A stretch of DNA of 64,000 bases from Tetranychus cinnabarinus (GCA_022266195.1 WHVY01000004.1:6155501-6219500); one strand, 5' to 3'; shown: positions 30,827-43,091, counted from the first letter of the stretch. Notes: a model not told the origin generated them from the sequence alone. A program made the numbers and translations.

Positions 30827-31529
30827 GAAGTAGAGTGATGTATTCATTGCATGACAACCCTCTATCCGATGATTTAGGGTAGCAGAAAACGTACGAAAGA
30901 GTGAGATCAAGATTTTATTTCTTTAGAATGAAGAAATACATAAACAAATACGTTAAGACTTGCGATGAATGCCAACAAGAAAACGCTCATATATCATCCC
31001 TGCGGGTCTATTACAGCCAATTACTTGTGGGGGAGTTGCAGGGAGATTCGGAATAGATATCCTCGGACCTTTTCCAAAATCATTCAAAGAAAACAAGTAT
31101 ATTGTTGTAGCGACGGAATAATTTACTCGTTTTGCTATAATAAAAGCTATCCCCGAGGCGACGGCAGCACAAATTGCCATTTTCATTGTTGAAAATATTG
31201 TTTGCACATTTTGAAGCCCAAAAGAGATTCTCCCTGAAAGAGGTGCACAATTTCGGTCTAATCTAATGGCTGAATTAACTGGTTTCATGCAAACTAGACA
31301 TCGATTCACAGCAGCTTATCATCCTCAGTATAATGGATTGACTGAAAGGTTTAATTCCACTCTCGCTATGATGATAAGTATGTATGTGGATGATAAGCAA
31401 AAAACATGGAACAGAGCTCTTCATTCTGTTGCATTTGCTTATAACTCAGCGATAAATGTCTGGACGTGTTTTTCTCCTTTCTATTTGATGTATGGTAGAG
31501 AGCCAGTTTTCCCTTTAGAAAATGTGTGA
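30827..31529 (+). mobile_element. LTR-retroelement integrase remnant
   Basis: A zinc-binding N-terminal part is followed by a core. The first part keeps the paired cysteines of the HHCC motif (CDEC) near 30960. The core shows GIDILGPF (first Asp), ERGAQF (the second catalytic Asp is Glu here) and YHPQYNGLTERFNSTL (Glu kept). Several stops and frame changes lie between 30890 and 31260. The last 87 codons (31266-31529) are open. Same strand as the RT fragment, so probably the same decayed element. Confidence 0.75.
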
Positions 31530-32235
31530 AATGCATTACATTGGTCCTAACCAGATAATCAACAATGAACTTGAAAATTGCATCGTCCATATGGGGAAAT
31601 TGATTGAAATAAATCCTAATGCATTTCATGTTCAATCCAACAAAAAACCTTGCCTTGATAATGAAAATGAAAATTTCAATAACAGTTTATGGTTTCAAGA
31701 GAACTGTATGCATGCTGACAATAACACTAAAAACCGAATCTAACAGGTAAAATTCATCTTTGTTATTGCTACACTAAAACCATAAATATTCTTAACAAAA
31801 CAAATCCCTGCCCAAATTTTTCTTTCTCTCTGCCAATCAACATCTCGTTCACTATTGACTCTTATCTTTATCAGCTCTCTCATATGAGAACCAAAAGCAA
31901 AATGAAATTCGTTGACGAATGGAATTTCAAAGTCAATTTCCATTTTGATCCAAAACTTTTAGAACCTGATCATCCAACGATGCTGATCCCTGAAAATTTG
32001 ATCAATGAAATTCAAACTAACAAAATCAAGGAAATGATAAATTGAACTGCTCCCATTACAATGCTATTATTCATTCTAATTAGCATTTTAGCATTTATCG
32101 TGGTAATGATGGGTTATTTATATGGACAAGTAAAAGACAAGTCACACTTGAAAATAATGAACTTGTAGAAAAAGAGGCTACAGTTTCTTTACCTAAGCGG
32201 AGGGAACCTCTAGTAAAAGAAAATCGACCAGTTTA
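31530..32235 (+). mobile_element. Possible envelope-like 3' remnant of the retroelement
   Basis: Downstream of the integrase, broken frames encode a hydrophilic stretch, then a single hydrophobic segment near 32050-32130 (about 22 residues) followed by a short basic tail. The position after integrase and the membrane segment near the end would suit the C-terminus of an env-like gene of a gypsy-type element. Similarity is only structural. Several stops; not functional. Confidence 0.35.
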
Positions 32236-32389
32236 ATCAAAACACGCAAAAACTTTTTCAACAAAACGTTTATTCAAAATTTTTTAATTTACTACTGTCT
32301 TCATTCCTTTATCATCATTTAACCATTCTTACTATTGCTACACACCCTTTTCATAAGGAAAATTAAGTTGATGCATAAGGAATGCCTAC

Positions 32390-32428
32390 ACCCTTATCGA
32401 TCGATGTAATATTACGATCGATAAGGGT
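32390..32428. repeat. Perfect 14-bp hairpin
   Basis: ACCCTTATCGATCG (32390-32403) and its exact complement (32415-32428) are separated by 11 nt. It lies shortly downstream of the env-like remnant, where an LTR or poly-purine region could be expected, but no matching second LTR was found. Confidence 0.7.
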
Positions 32429-32639
32429 TGATAGTATTTGACTATAAGTATTACAACGTTAAATAAAATAGTTCAGTTCAAGTTGGAACTCTTTGGAGAG
32501 AACTTTAAATTCTTTTCACTATTATTTATTTTTAATGGCAAATGTAAAATTTTACAAAAAAAATAATGGATCATGATCCACCTTTTCAAAAAAATTTCAA
32601 TTCGGTCCTTGTCTTTGTTGTCGCTGTGCTAACTCTGTA

Positions 32640-33070
32640 GGAACTTGAACATCAATTCCTAAAGTCATCAACCGATGATTCTAGCCGTTTAACATCTCGT
32701 GGTAATAATAGTTAGGAGTGACTGGTTCATAACAGAACATCCAATGAAAAGATCATTAACAGTGAAAGTGTTACCTCTCGCCCATGTTGGATTGAAACCT
32801 CAAGTTATTTAAAACACTAAGATCCAGAGGCTCCAGCTGCTGATGAATGAACTCACCACGCCGTGTCAATTTTCTGATGACCAAGAAGGGTGATAGGCAT
32901 TAAAATCGCCAGCAATCAACACTGCCTCCACTCCTTCCAGATTCGCAGCTGTTCTAAATAAGCGAGTTTTTATTCTTCTGAATCTCTCTCTAAATTATTT
33001 CGCGTCAATTATACTGCAAAAATAGCCACAGTCAAGTTATTCCAAGTTACAACAGCAGTGCTTAAAACAT
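32640..33070 (-). mobile_element. LINE (non-LTR) endonuclease fragment
   Basis: The reverse strand contains VLIAGDFNAYHPSWSS, the GDFNA motif of the APE-type endonuclease of LINE elements. It is followed after a frameshift by RRGEFIHQQLEPLDLSVLNN, which fits the conserved region after that motif. A preceding stretch (NNLTVAIFAV) fits the upstream beta-strand. No reverse transcriptase was found. A dead fragment, opposite in strand to the LTR element. Confidence 0.7.
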
Positions 33071-34340
33071 CACATGGTATTTCAAGTGTGTGAACAAACT
33101 GCATAGACTCACTGTTAACCATCTTTATTGAAGCTGCTGTTCAGCAACAGTGAAACAATCGATGAGAAACTTAAACAATGCAATTTAAGCTGTATGTTGA
33201 ATAGTACAAAATTGCAACAAGCATTTGATAACAAGTATAAGATTCAAACATTTAATATGAATAATCAAAGTGAACTGATATCTTTCTGAAATTTTCCATC
33301 GGTATTTATGCGAATTTTCAACATAAGTTCTTTCTGTTATTATGTTGATTGCATTAGTTTTGTAAAATGAAGTGAAATGGTATGCAACTTTTCCTGTTTT
33401 GCGCTATCAAAGAAAATTGAATAAATTGGGTAGATGATGCATTGTTAAAGTTGATTACTAAGGTATGACTGGTGAAGTTTTGGACAAATTTTAGTTAGTA
33501 TGCAAATTTCTTATTTATTAGTCAATTCTCAATAATTAGTCAGTTTAGCAATTACTTAAAACATTTAGCTTGTCGGATAATTATTTCAATCATAAAATAA
33601 GCTTCATTTAAGTGAAGGATGGTATAGCACAGTATTACAGTTACGGGCTATTGTATATCAATCTTCTTTTTTTCTAAGAAAACTTTAATTGATCTATTTG
33701 AATCAGCTTTTGGACATGCGGTATGACTGGTAAAGTTTTGGACAAATTTTTAAGTATTGATTTGAGACAATTAGACTAGACTCACAGGCACCCTTAAACA
33801 GTTAAATCGAAGGTGCACTTCTCAAGAATATGTTGTGAAAAAATTAATTAATTTTGATAAAAAGTTATCAAGTTATGGGCTTAAATGGACAAAGGCGTCA
33901 AAACCTGATTTTGCCTTTCGTTAAAAACCTAATATTTTCAACTTCATACCAGGGTTTTGAAGAGTTAAAAAATGACGAAATTTGGCCTCAAAGCTGCTGA
34001 AAAAGATGTAATTTGACTAATATAACTCAACATAGATCTATTGAAAGGTTCAGGTCACTATTCAAACAAAGTTTCACAGACATTCGGTAAAAGACCAAAT
34101 TTATCATCAATTCAGAATCGATTTTTTAAAAAAGGACCTCGATTCCGAATATTGAAAAGTATTTTTGCACAATAAAAGATCAGAATTTTAACAACAGGAG
34201 CAAAGTGACCTTCTGATATCTTTGATTCGAATGATATTCTAAATCGAAGTCCTTTTTTTAACCTGCTCCTGTACATAAAATTTATCTCTCAACAATAAAA
34301 ATTTGTGTACTCTAATTTTGAACCATCAGTGGCTTCATCC
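33071..34340. other. Non-coding spacer with a diverged direct repeat
   Basis: No gene was recognised. A ~36-bp direct repeat (GGTATGACTGGT.AAGTTTTG) occurs at 33463 and 33720. A weak inverted pair (AAAAAAGGAC / GTCCTTTTTT) spans 34128-34260. Confidence 0.4.
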
Positions 34341-34342
34341 TT

Positions 34343-34595
34343 GGTCCGACGTGACATTTCTACTCATTTCCATTTGATCAACTTATTTTATCAACAAAAC
34401 TGTTTCATATTCTTGATATTTGTCAAATATTCTTGGTCTGACAGGACTTCCAACCCATCTTCATCCACTTTATCAACCTAATTATCTATTTATTTGGAAT
34501 TATCTTTGGTCTGACGGGACTTGCCATCAACAATCCTTCACTTCTTACCAATTATATTCACTCATATTGGACAAATTAAAGGTCTGACGTATCCT
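34343..34595 (+). repeat. GGTCTGACG repeats in a retroelement leader
   Basis: GGTCCGACGTGACAT (34343), GGTCTGACAGGACTT (34435), GGTCTGACGGGACTT (34508) and GGTCTGACGTATCC (34581) are spaced 92, 73 and 73 nt. They lie between the spacer and a gag gene, so they belong to the untranslated leader or LTR of that element. Confidence 0.6.
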
Positions 34596-34732
34596 AAGTT
34601 TAATTTCTCTCCTCTCGCTCTTTTCTCCTCAATTCTTGTTACCTTTATCCCTTATACTTTATTCTTTCTTTGTTTGAATGCTACCTTATACCCATAACCA
34701 AATACAATAACTTTCCCATTGTTATCTTAACA

Positions 34733-36133
34733 ATGGGAGACGAGGTAAAGACCGTAAAACAAGTAGTTTCTCTACCACGAGGACCTAAATTGGACTATTT
34801 TGATGGAAGTATTTCTTCTAAAGTTTTGTAATTTATTGATAAATATGACAGTTTAGCCAAATATTATTCATGGTCTGATGAAGACAAACTACAGAGAATC
34901 TGCCTTTACCTCGAAGACTCTGCCTTATCTTGGTTCAAACAAGAAATTGAACCAAAAATTGGTGATCCTAAGCTTACTTGGGTCACATTCCTTGAATCAT
35001 TTAAAGAAACTTTCCTACCCTCTTCCTACACTGACTTTCTTGCTAAGCAATTGAATAATAGAAAACAAGGTGATAGTGAACCTGTAACTCGATTTATTAT
35101 TGATATTAAAGAATTATGCTTAAAAATAAATTCCTCTATGGAGGAAACTGAGGTCCTCAGACATCTAAAACAGTTGATAAATTTAGAGATTTTGCCAAAA
35201 ACCTTGAGAAATGGATAGTTACTACGTCCCCGTCTACTTACATTTCAGAATTAAAAAATTTGGTAAAGGAACTCTTATCCAATAATGTATCGAAGGTTCA
35301 AAATCATAGATCACGGTATACTAATGCCATTGAGTCTCGTCCAGAAAGAACTACTGATAATTAACCTGTCTGTTATTATTGTAAGAAACCTGGACATTAC
35401 AAGTCTAATTGTAGATTATTATTATCCAAATATAATGAACCGTCTTATAATAATATGAACAGCTATCAAAATAACTATCAGAACGGTTATCCAAATAGCC
35501 GTCAGACCAGTTATCCAAACCAACGTTATAACCACAATAATCCTAATTTTAATCAGTTCCGTAATCCCGTTCCATTTGATCAACATTCCCATTCTACTCA
35601 CGAAGATTGGGTCCAATATTATCCATCAAATTATGCAAGAAATGTCAGGCCTGACACTAATTCAACTCGAACGGGAAATACTTTCACTCCGGGGTCCCAA
35701 TCCTTACACATCTAATGACTCTCTTCCCTCCCCATCTAATGCTCTTCCTGCACCTCCAACCACGTCAGACCCAGCTGTTAATAGAGTTTCCACATTAAGT
35801 GAAACCTCAGATGAAAATAAAAACTATGTATTTGCTACTGTTTGGGTTGATAAGAAACAATTAAAGTGCATCATTGATTCTGGATCAGCTGTGTCCATCA
35901 TCCGAATTTCTTCCGTTCCTAAGCGCAACAACATGCGCCATTATGAGGGTCCTAATATCACTTCAGCCAGCGGACACCATATTTCTATTTTGGGAAAAAT
36001 AAGATGTTTAATACAAGTTACTGGTATCCCAATTGCTGTTTGGACTAATTTATTAGTGGTCGCTGACGATTTTACTTGTCCCTTACTGTTGCAAAATAAT
36101 TTTAACAAAGCTGCTGGTGTTATATTGGACTAG
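34733..36133 (+). mobile_element. Gag-protease remnant of a Ty3/gypsy-type LTR element
   Basis: Gag starts at 34733 and contains the capsid-type region (DKLQRICLYLEDSALSWF), then a CCHC zinc knuckle (CYYCKKPGHYKSNC near 35368-35410) and an Asn/Tyr/Pro-rich tail. An in-frame stop lies near 34829, a frame change near 35170 and another stop before the knuckle. The protease follows in the +1 frame (35576-36133) with the catalytic CIIDSGSAVSII motif. The gag-to-protease frame change could be native or decay. No RT follows. This is a different copy from the pol remnant at 30.4-31.5 kb, because the order is reversed. Confidence 0.75.
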
Positions 36134-36679
36134 CGTACTATGAAAATACAGGCTCAGACCGGGCCAACGAAACAATTGGATAAGTCATACCATTTTGATT
36201 TAACTACTAATTCTGATTGTGCTAGGTATTCCTTAAATTTAGGGTACCTATTTAGCGGTCCTCACCGAGAGGCGCTCAAACCAGTTACTTTTTCAATCTC
36301 TTTCAACTTAATTTTAATCTAATTTTTTAATCTAATCTCTTGCAAATACCTTTGAATTTCCTTAAAGCACCCTCGCCAGAGCCCCTTTGTAAGCTTCACA
36401 AAATTGTATTGAGCGAAACCTCTTCTCCTCTACTCTTTGTTTGTTAAAATGAAAAAGATTGATGCTGGACACCTCCCACAGCCTCTCAAAGCCTTGCAAT
36501 TTTAAAAAAACATCATTCAGTAATTTATTTACATGTAATTAACATACAGATGGCGCTGAAACCCGTATTAAACAATTAACAAAATAAAAAATTATCCATC
36601 TGATTATTCAATTGAATGAAACCTAGTTCAATCACATTTAAAGAAGTAGATTTGAAATTAGTTATGAATAATTTCCTTA
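36134..36679. other. Junction between retroelement and receptor upstream DNA
   Basis: 36140-36330 is still retroelement-like but broken. From about 36590 the sequence matches the upstream region of receptor 1 (27420-27500), so the retroelement ends between about 36340 and 36590. No LTR was identified. Confidence 0.4.
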
Positions 36680-38099
36680 GTAGTATATGAAAATCAGGGT
36701 TCACACCACCCTAACGCCACTTCCGTCTGTTGCCTTTGAGGAAGCGGCATTACGATGGTGTCAACCCTGGTTTTACTGAAAATTCATGATCATGCAATCA
36801 AACTTCAACCCAAACGTTTCATGCTTCTACTTCTGGAAGTTTGAAGGCAATTTTTAAGCAGAAAGCAATGAACAAACTAAATAGTAGCTAATGATCACAA
36901 AGTTTTGGATAATTGTTTTTGCCTGAAATTTGAATCATGTTTGCTGATATGTCTTATGAAGCCATTTAAAGGAAAACAATAACAATTCTTGGAAATGAAT
37001 GCTCATTACTAATGATTAAAATGATGATTTTCAATGAAATCTAAGCTTACTTGAGCAGCTTTTTTGAGATGAAATTTGAATCGGTAGCATGTTAACCTCA
37101 ACATTACTTGTACATATTTTGTTTTCAAAGTTACTGATTTAATTGATTCAAAGTAACGAGTACATTTCCTAGAAATCTTTGCTTATGTTATTTGAATTCT
37201 TATTCATGTGGGAATGAACTGATGGATGAGCAAAAGGTTTAAAACAAAGATACAAATGAATTTAGATGCATTCTTATAAGCAAGCTATTATGCTGTCAAG
37301 CAAGATGTTACTTATTATGAATTCAAACTTTCTCACGGTTAATCATTCTAGCTTATCTATGTTTAAATCATCATAATTGTTAGCTAGTCATAACTGATAT
37401 TAAGCTACAATGTATAACTACTTAAGCTTATTATTGCATTTTATCAAAGTGCAAATCAATTTTTTGAATCTATGTACTCTCATTACATCTTCATCTAATA
37501 AAGAAAAATTCAAGCTAGCTAAGATGTTGATTGGATAATGACATAGGACAATGAATATTGCCATGTTAATTAGTTAATTTCTTAATTAATAAATTGCAAC
37601 ACCTTTTTTTAATCATTTGCATGTTTATTACTATTTTTAGAACCAGTGTTATAGGAAATGAAGCTTCTATCACGCTTGTGAATTATCAATGTACACCGAC
37701 AACACCGATGTTCTTGAACAATTTTTTTTTCTCGATGAAACCAGGGTTGAAAACACCGCTATGACACTTCCTCAAAAGCAACAGACGGAAGTGGCGTTAG
37801 GGTGGTGTGAACCCTGGTTTTCATATACAGTCAATCCTCGAGTTTTTTGTTTTTTTGGAGTGCTGACATCTATGTGAACTACAGGGGGAAATAATTAAAT
37901 TTTACAGTTTAAACAATTAGTCCACTCTAGTGACTCCCCCTGAAGGGAGAAGGGTAGAGACTCTCTGCCAGAGAGGCTAAAGGGGAATCACTAGACTGGA
38001 TTAATTGTTTAAACTGTTAAATTTAATTATTTCCCCCTGTAGTTCACATAGATGTCAGCACTCCAAAAAAACAAAAAACTCGAGGATTGACTGTACTAC
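36680..38099. mobile_element. Foldback element with ~95-bp arms in receptor 2 upstream DNA
   Basis: The left arm (36680-36775: GTAGTATATGAAAATCAGGG, CACCACCCTAACGCCACTTC) is mirrored by the right arm (37738-37827). The ~960-bp interior is AT-rich and non-coding. The right terminus is split by a second element at 37828-38093; the outer repeat resumes as CTACT at 38096. It splits sequence that is continuous upstream of receptor 1. Confidence 0.8.
37828..38093. mobile_element. Nested pogo/Tigger-type palindromic MITE
   Basis: A near-perfect palindrome with ~120-bp arms starts CAGTCAATCCTCGAGTTTTT and ends with its complement. It is flanked by TA (37826-37827, 38094-38095). The CAGT..A.CCTCG start is typical of pogo/Tigger-like elements. 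It is inserted within the last bases of the foldback element, so it is the younger event. Confidence 0.8.
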
Positions 38100-38710
38100 T
38101 TTCCTTTTCAGAAAATTTTACTTATTTGATCGATATGATCAGAAATGGAATACGCAATGAAAATGAATAATCGTAGTATATCATCAATCATTTGTTAGAC
38201 CATATTATGAATATCTTTGTTATTTCATAGTGAGGCTACTTTGATTATTGAAACCAGGGTGTAAAGAAAGTCTAGGCAAGAATTGGACACAAAAGTACCC
38301 AATTAAAGATCGGTTTTTTATAATCGTCTGCTTTACTTGGACAAAAAAAGGATCTCTGCACAATGGAGTTGGTTAAGCTTACTTGTCAAAACTTTCTTCA
38401 CAGTTGGTGCAAAATCTGACATTATGAGGAAATAATTCCCCAATATTCAGCAAAAATCAATTCAATCTTTTTATACTGCATATTAATAATTATAAAAATT
38501 GTCTAACTTTTTAAACCAAAACATTGCGAAAGCTTGAAATTGATCACTTTAGTTCAAGTAACAGTAAAATAAACCCTCAATGAAAGAAATCAAAGTGTAT
38601 TAATCAAGATTCAGCTTATGTTTTACTCAATTTTCATTAAAAGTCAAAGCAGATTAACATTGATTGTACCATATTATCCTTGTAATTTAGGTTAACGAGG
38701 TTAAAATTGA

Positions 38711-39819
38711 ATGATGAACGTTGCAGAAGCAGTCCAAGAGAATCGTCTCTTCAAGAGGAAATCATATTTTGGAACTTATCAGCGATTATTCTTATTTTGT
38801 ACAGAATTAATTTGCTTGATTTCAATAATCACAATCAATTCCCTTTACTTCAATCTCGATTTAAACTCGAAACTTGGTGTATATGCTTTGTGTCGCGTCA
38901 TACTCAATATAACTTTGTCTACTTCGCGCTTCATCCTCATTCTGGTACTGGTTGTAAAAAGTAAAGCAAAGGCTTCTTATTTGGAGAGTTTGCATGCGAT
39001 TGGCGTTCATCAAGACCATGAATTGAAAAGATTCATAACTCAACAGCAATTGTACAAGAATATCGTGTTTGCAACTTTCTTGATTCTGCAATATGCCCTT
39101 GATGTCTGGCATTTTATCAATATTGATATAAGAAAGTCTCTTCATACAATACTGGTTTTTATTTATCCAGCTATATATTTGCTTATCCTGAGAGAGATCG
39201 TTGATGTTTGTATTCATTTACAAGCAGCATTCAAATTGGTCAATTCAAAGGTTAATTCATTGGTAAAGAACCCACCAACCAATCTGGAGTCATTGATATG
39301 TTGCCGTCGTTATTATAGTTATGCTGTTAAGGCAACTGAATCAGTTGAAAATTATTTTCGCTATTTCATTACCTTTTACTTCGTCAAACACGCTTGTTAT
39401 AGCATAATTAATATCGTCTCTGCGTTTGGTAAATCATTAAAGGATACTTATTGGATATGTCATACTATTATCGACACTTTATTGATGATCTGTTTAACTG
39501 TTAATTTGGTCTCAGTCAATTTATTACCTCGAAAATGTTTGGATAATCTTTATGAGCTTTCATTCAAAATGAAAAGGATGGACATGAAATATGAGGTAAG
39601 AGCTTTGTTTATCGTTTTGCAGTTAACAATACAAAATCTGATTGCATTTCATTTCATCAATATCTTTTACAGAATGAAATTTTCATTGGACGAGTTTTAT
39701 TCACTGACGTTGGCTTCACTTTCGCGAACTTTTTCACCATAAATACACAGTTTATCACCTCAATGTTGACCTTATCACTGACCATAATTCTGGCTTTAGC
39801 AAACTTTCTCTATCATTAA
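38711..39819 (+). CDS. Gustatory-receptor-like chemoreceptor 2 (two exons, 343 aa)
   Basis: Exon 1 is 38711-39595 and exon 2 is 39673-39819. The intron is GT-AG (GTAAGA..TTTACAG), and the join gives KYE|NEIFIGRVLFTDVGFTFANFFTINT. Without splicing the frame continues into the intron and exon 2 is read out of frame, so splicing is required for the last transmembrane helix. It is the most diverged of the three receptors (ICLISIITINSLYF, FLILQYALDVWHF) but keeps the family blocks KSYFGTYQRLFLF, YALCR, HLQAAFKLVNSKV, CCRR.YSYAVKAT and LDNLYELSFKMKRMDMKYE. Seven hydrophobic segments. A putative taste/contact chemosensory ion channel subunit; ligand unknown. Confidence 0.8.
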
Positions 39820-41192
39820 ATTTGACTCTATTACAACGACCCAGAGTATCTAGGTTTTATTTTTGGTTATTTGTCTGTAAACATAATAAATAAAAGTATT
39901 TCAATATCATTCGTTTTCGTGCTGATAATCTTTATTTAGTTTGCTGTTGAAAGTTTAAATATTATGAAACTGTCAAAATTTTCATAATCATGCATGATTG
40001 AACGCAAATCAGCACAAATATTCTTTCGTTGAGATACCTTGAATAGCTGTTTCATTTAGGAGTAAGCGCAATTTTTTAGAGTTGCGAGTTCATTAGTGCT
40101 ATGGAAAAAGTTCTATTATACAATCGACAATTTTCAAGAGAATCGAGGTCAAGTTAAAACTCCTCTGACTTTTTGTACAATTTTTAGTTCAAATTTTAGT
40201 ATCTCAATCATGATAATAAATTCTGTTTTCTGCATAACATATTGATTTTCGGTTAAACTCGGCACTCCGAGTAATCTCAAGATTTAGAAACCTGAAACTC
40301 ATTTTAGTCGATAAAAATATTTGGTCAACGTCAAAGAGTAAACTTTTTTTCAATTTTTCAATCATCATTTATTTGATTGATATGAGCAAAAATGAAAAGA
40401 TGATATAAATTTTGTAATTCATTGGATATATTTCTAGAACTTGGTGACAATTATATTTCCTTTACTTTGATGTAAATTATCTGTATTGCTATACTTATTC
40501 AATGGTTTGATCGAACTGAATTCAATAAAGTATTCAAAAAAGTAATACGAAACGAGAAATAAAGAATTTTATTTTTAGCGAATTTCATCCATTTGATTGA
40601 TATGATTAGAAATGAAAAGAAAGATTGTTCTATATTCGTAATAACAAAAGTCTTAGTTTATCATCTATCATTTATTAGACCATATAATTGATATCTTTGT
40701 TATTTAAGGTAAGTTTCCAGGGAAATGGTTATTGAATGAAAACTATGACTTTGTGAACTTTATAATGTAAACTTATGCAGACGCAATAATTTTCACTCTT
40801 TTATTGAAATTATAACTGTCTAATTTTTTTTGTAAATTCAAACATAATACCAGGTTATTCAAAAGTGACTTGTTTTGAAGCTACGAAAGAAAGCCAAGTT
40901 ATCGTCGATCGTGAAAAGTCACTTTTGAATAACCTGATATTTTATTTATCTGGTGAACAGAAAATTTTCTTTTTTTTAGAATTGAAAGCTTGAAATTGAA
41001 CGCAATGGTTGAAAATTGATTACTTTAATGACATCAAGGGACACCCTCATATAAAGAAATCAAAATTCATTGAAATAGATTAAGATTCAGTCTATGTTTT
41101 GCTTAACATTAGTGTTTCAATAAAAGTTGAATAAGTAAAAACAGATTGTTTGATTTCATTCTTGTGCTTTTAGTGAATCTTTAAATTAAATA
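39820..41192. other. Spacer between receptors 2 and 3
   Basis: No gene is seen. From about 40560 it is the conserved receptor upstream region (as before receptor 1), including a possible 5'UTR splice acceptor CTTGTGCTTTTAG just before the ATG. It contains a small MITE at 40850-40937. Confidence 0.5.
40850..40937. mobile_element. Short mariner-type MITE
   Basis: CAGGTTATTCAAAAGTGACTT and its complement AAGTCACTTTTGAATAACCTG bracket ~45 bp, with TA on both sides (40848-40849, 40938-40939). It is absent from the matching region upstream of receptor 1. The TIR sequence resembles mariner-family ends. Confidence 0.7.
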
Positions 41193-42307
41193 ATGAACGC
41201 TGTAGAACCAGCCCAAGAGAATCGTCTTCTCAAGAAATCATATTTTGGAACTTATCAGCGATTATTCTTATTTTGGACAGAATTACTAAGCATGATATTT
41301 AATATCACAGTGTATTCATCTGCATGTAAGCTCGAGTTAAACTCAAAGTTGGATGTATATGCTTTGTGTAGAACCGCACTCAATATAATTGTACCGGTTT
41401 CTCGTTTCATCCTCGTTTCAATTTTGGTTAAAAGTAAAGGAATTGCTTCTTATTTTGACAATTTGTATGCAATTGGTGTTCATCAAGATCATCAATTGAA
41501 AAGATTCATAACTCGAAAACAGTTGTACAAAAATATCGCATTTTTAATTTACCCGATTCTACAATCTGTTATTCTTTCGTTCAGTTTTATCGAAAATAAA
41601 AATTATCTTGTTTGGAGGAAAGTTTTTTATTTTATTATACATATTATCAGTCCAGTTATATATTTCTTCATCCTCAGGGAGGTTGTTGATGTTTGTATCC
41701 ATTTACAAGCAGCATTTAAATTGGTCAATTCAAAGGTTAGTTCATTGGTAAATAATCAACCAACAAACCTGGCAGCATTGACATGTTGCCGTCGATATTA
41801 TAGCTATGCAGTTAAGGCCACTAAATCAGTGGAAAATTATTTTCGCTATTTGGTTACCTTTTTCTATGTTCAATATGCTTGTTATAACATAATGAATATC
41901 GTCGATGCATTTGGCGGTCGATCGTTAGTGAATATTCATTGGATGTTTCACACCATCAATGACACTCTATTTATGATCTATTTAACTGTTTATTTGGTCT
42001 CCGTCAATTTATTATCTCGAAAATGTTTGGATAATCTTTATGAGCTTTCATTCAAAATGAAAAGATTGGACATGAAATATGAGGTAAGAACTTGTTTAAT
42101 AGTTTTGCAGTAATTAATACAAAATCTGATTGAATTTCATTTCATCAAATTCTTTTACAGAATGAGATTTTCATTGGACGAGTTCTATTCACTGATGTCG
42201 GCTTCACTTTTGCAAACCTTTTCACCATAAATACACAGTTTATCGCCTCTATGTTTACCTTATCACTGACCATAATTCTGGCTTTGGCAAACTTTCTCTA
42301 TCAGTAA
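41193..42307 (+). CDS. Gustatory-receptor-like chemoreceptor 3 (two exons, 345 aa)
   Basis: Exon 1 is 41193-42083 and exon 2 is 42161-42307, with a 77-nt GT-AG intron. It is the close twin of receptor 1: the same MNAVEP start, KSYFGTYQRLFLFW, and the NIMNIVDAFGGR loop. It has an intact GTAAGA donor and no MITE in the intron. Differences concentrate in the third and fourth hydrophobic segments (YPILQSVILSFSFIENKN against receptor 1 LLIIKFVILLCGFVEKSS), where ligand contacts could be. The final exon encodes GRVLFTDVGFTFANLFTINT and a terminal helix ending ALANFLYQ. Poly(A) AATAAA near 42386. Confidence 0.82.
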
Positions 42308-43085
42308 TTGAGAATCTATCGAAACGAGCTAGAGTTTCAATTAAATGCTACGTTTTATTTCTGGTTACTTGTATGTTTCAACATTAAATAAAGTGATTTA
42401 AATATCATTCGTCATCTGTTTACTAATCTTTACTTTATTTCTTGCTACACCGTTAACATTCAGTTTCATATAAGCGCAAAATATTATCCAGTATTTAATA
42501 ATAATAGTTGGAATATTATTTCAACTCATCTTAAGCCATAAATCAACAAAATTTTGAGTTATTATGTGAACTTGAGCATCTATCTTTTAACATCATAAAA
42601 AATGAAACTTTGCTTGGCTAAGCAGCTATTTTCGCACAGCGTTTCGCCATCTTTTCAATCTTCTGTTGAACAAAACAGATTATCTCGCGATCTAACGTTA
42701 TATCTTTTAATTACAATTACTTTGAAATTGATCGAAATTTTTTCCCGTGTTTTAAAATCATCTATTTCATTGAAAAATGGAAACTCATGGAAAACTTTCC
42801 CTTGTTGTCAATTGGTTACCCGACGGACTGGAACGGAGAGAACTGTTAAACATTTAATCTGGAGAATCCTTCCCATTTAACAGACGAATTCATTTCTTTT
42901 AGTTTTCGGTAATGTTGAGCGCCCATTCGAAAAAAGCCAATCAGTATCGCAATAAAACAAAACATGACCCTTCAGATTGATTGAGTCAATATAATGGATC
43001 AATTCTAAAAGTGACCGTATAATCAATTGAAAACAGTTTATTCAGAAATTGTTGAAATGTTGCACGAATCAAGCAATTGTGTGAT
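42308..43085. other. Spacer between receptor 3 and the PAN-domain gene
   Basis: A 92-codon open frame (42602-42880) is present, but its end is the region also found downstream of receptor 1 at 29454-29545, where the frame is not kept. It is therefore not supported as a gene. The rest holds nothing recognised. Confidence 0.4.
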
Positions 43086-43091
43086 TTTATT
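43086..43091 (-). terminator. Poly(A) signal of the PAN-domain gene
   Basis: On the minus strand AATAAA occurs about 50 nt after the TGA at 43143-43141, a normal distance for 3'-end formation. Confidence 0.6.

Noticed and set aside
33071..34340. Possible CRISPR or regular array from the GGTATGACTGG and GGTCTGACG repeats
   Set aside because: Few, diverged and irregularly spaced copies in a eukaryotic retroelement context.
32390..34732. Possible LTR pair around the retroelement remnants
   Set aside because: I compared the sequence near 32.4 kb and 34.3-34.7 kb and found no matching long direct repeat with TG..CA ends.
37689..37877. 62-codon frame near 37.7 kb
   Set aside because: It spans the arm of the foldback and the start of the nested MITE, so it is chance coding.
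42602..42880. 92-codon frame downstream of receptor 3
   Set aside because: The conserved part also follows receptor 1, but there the frame is not maintained.
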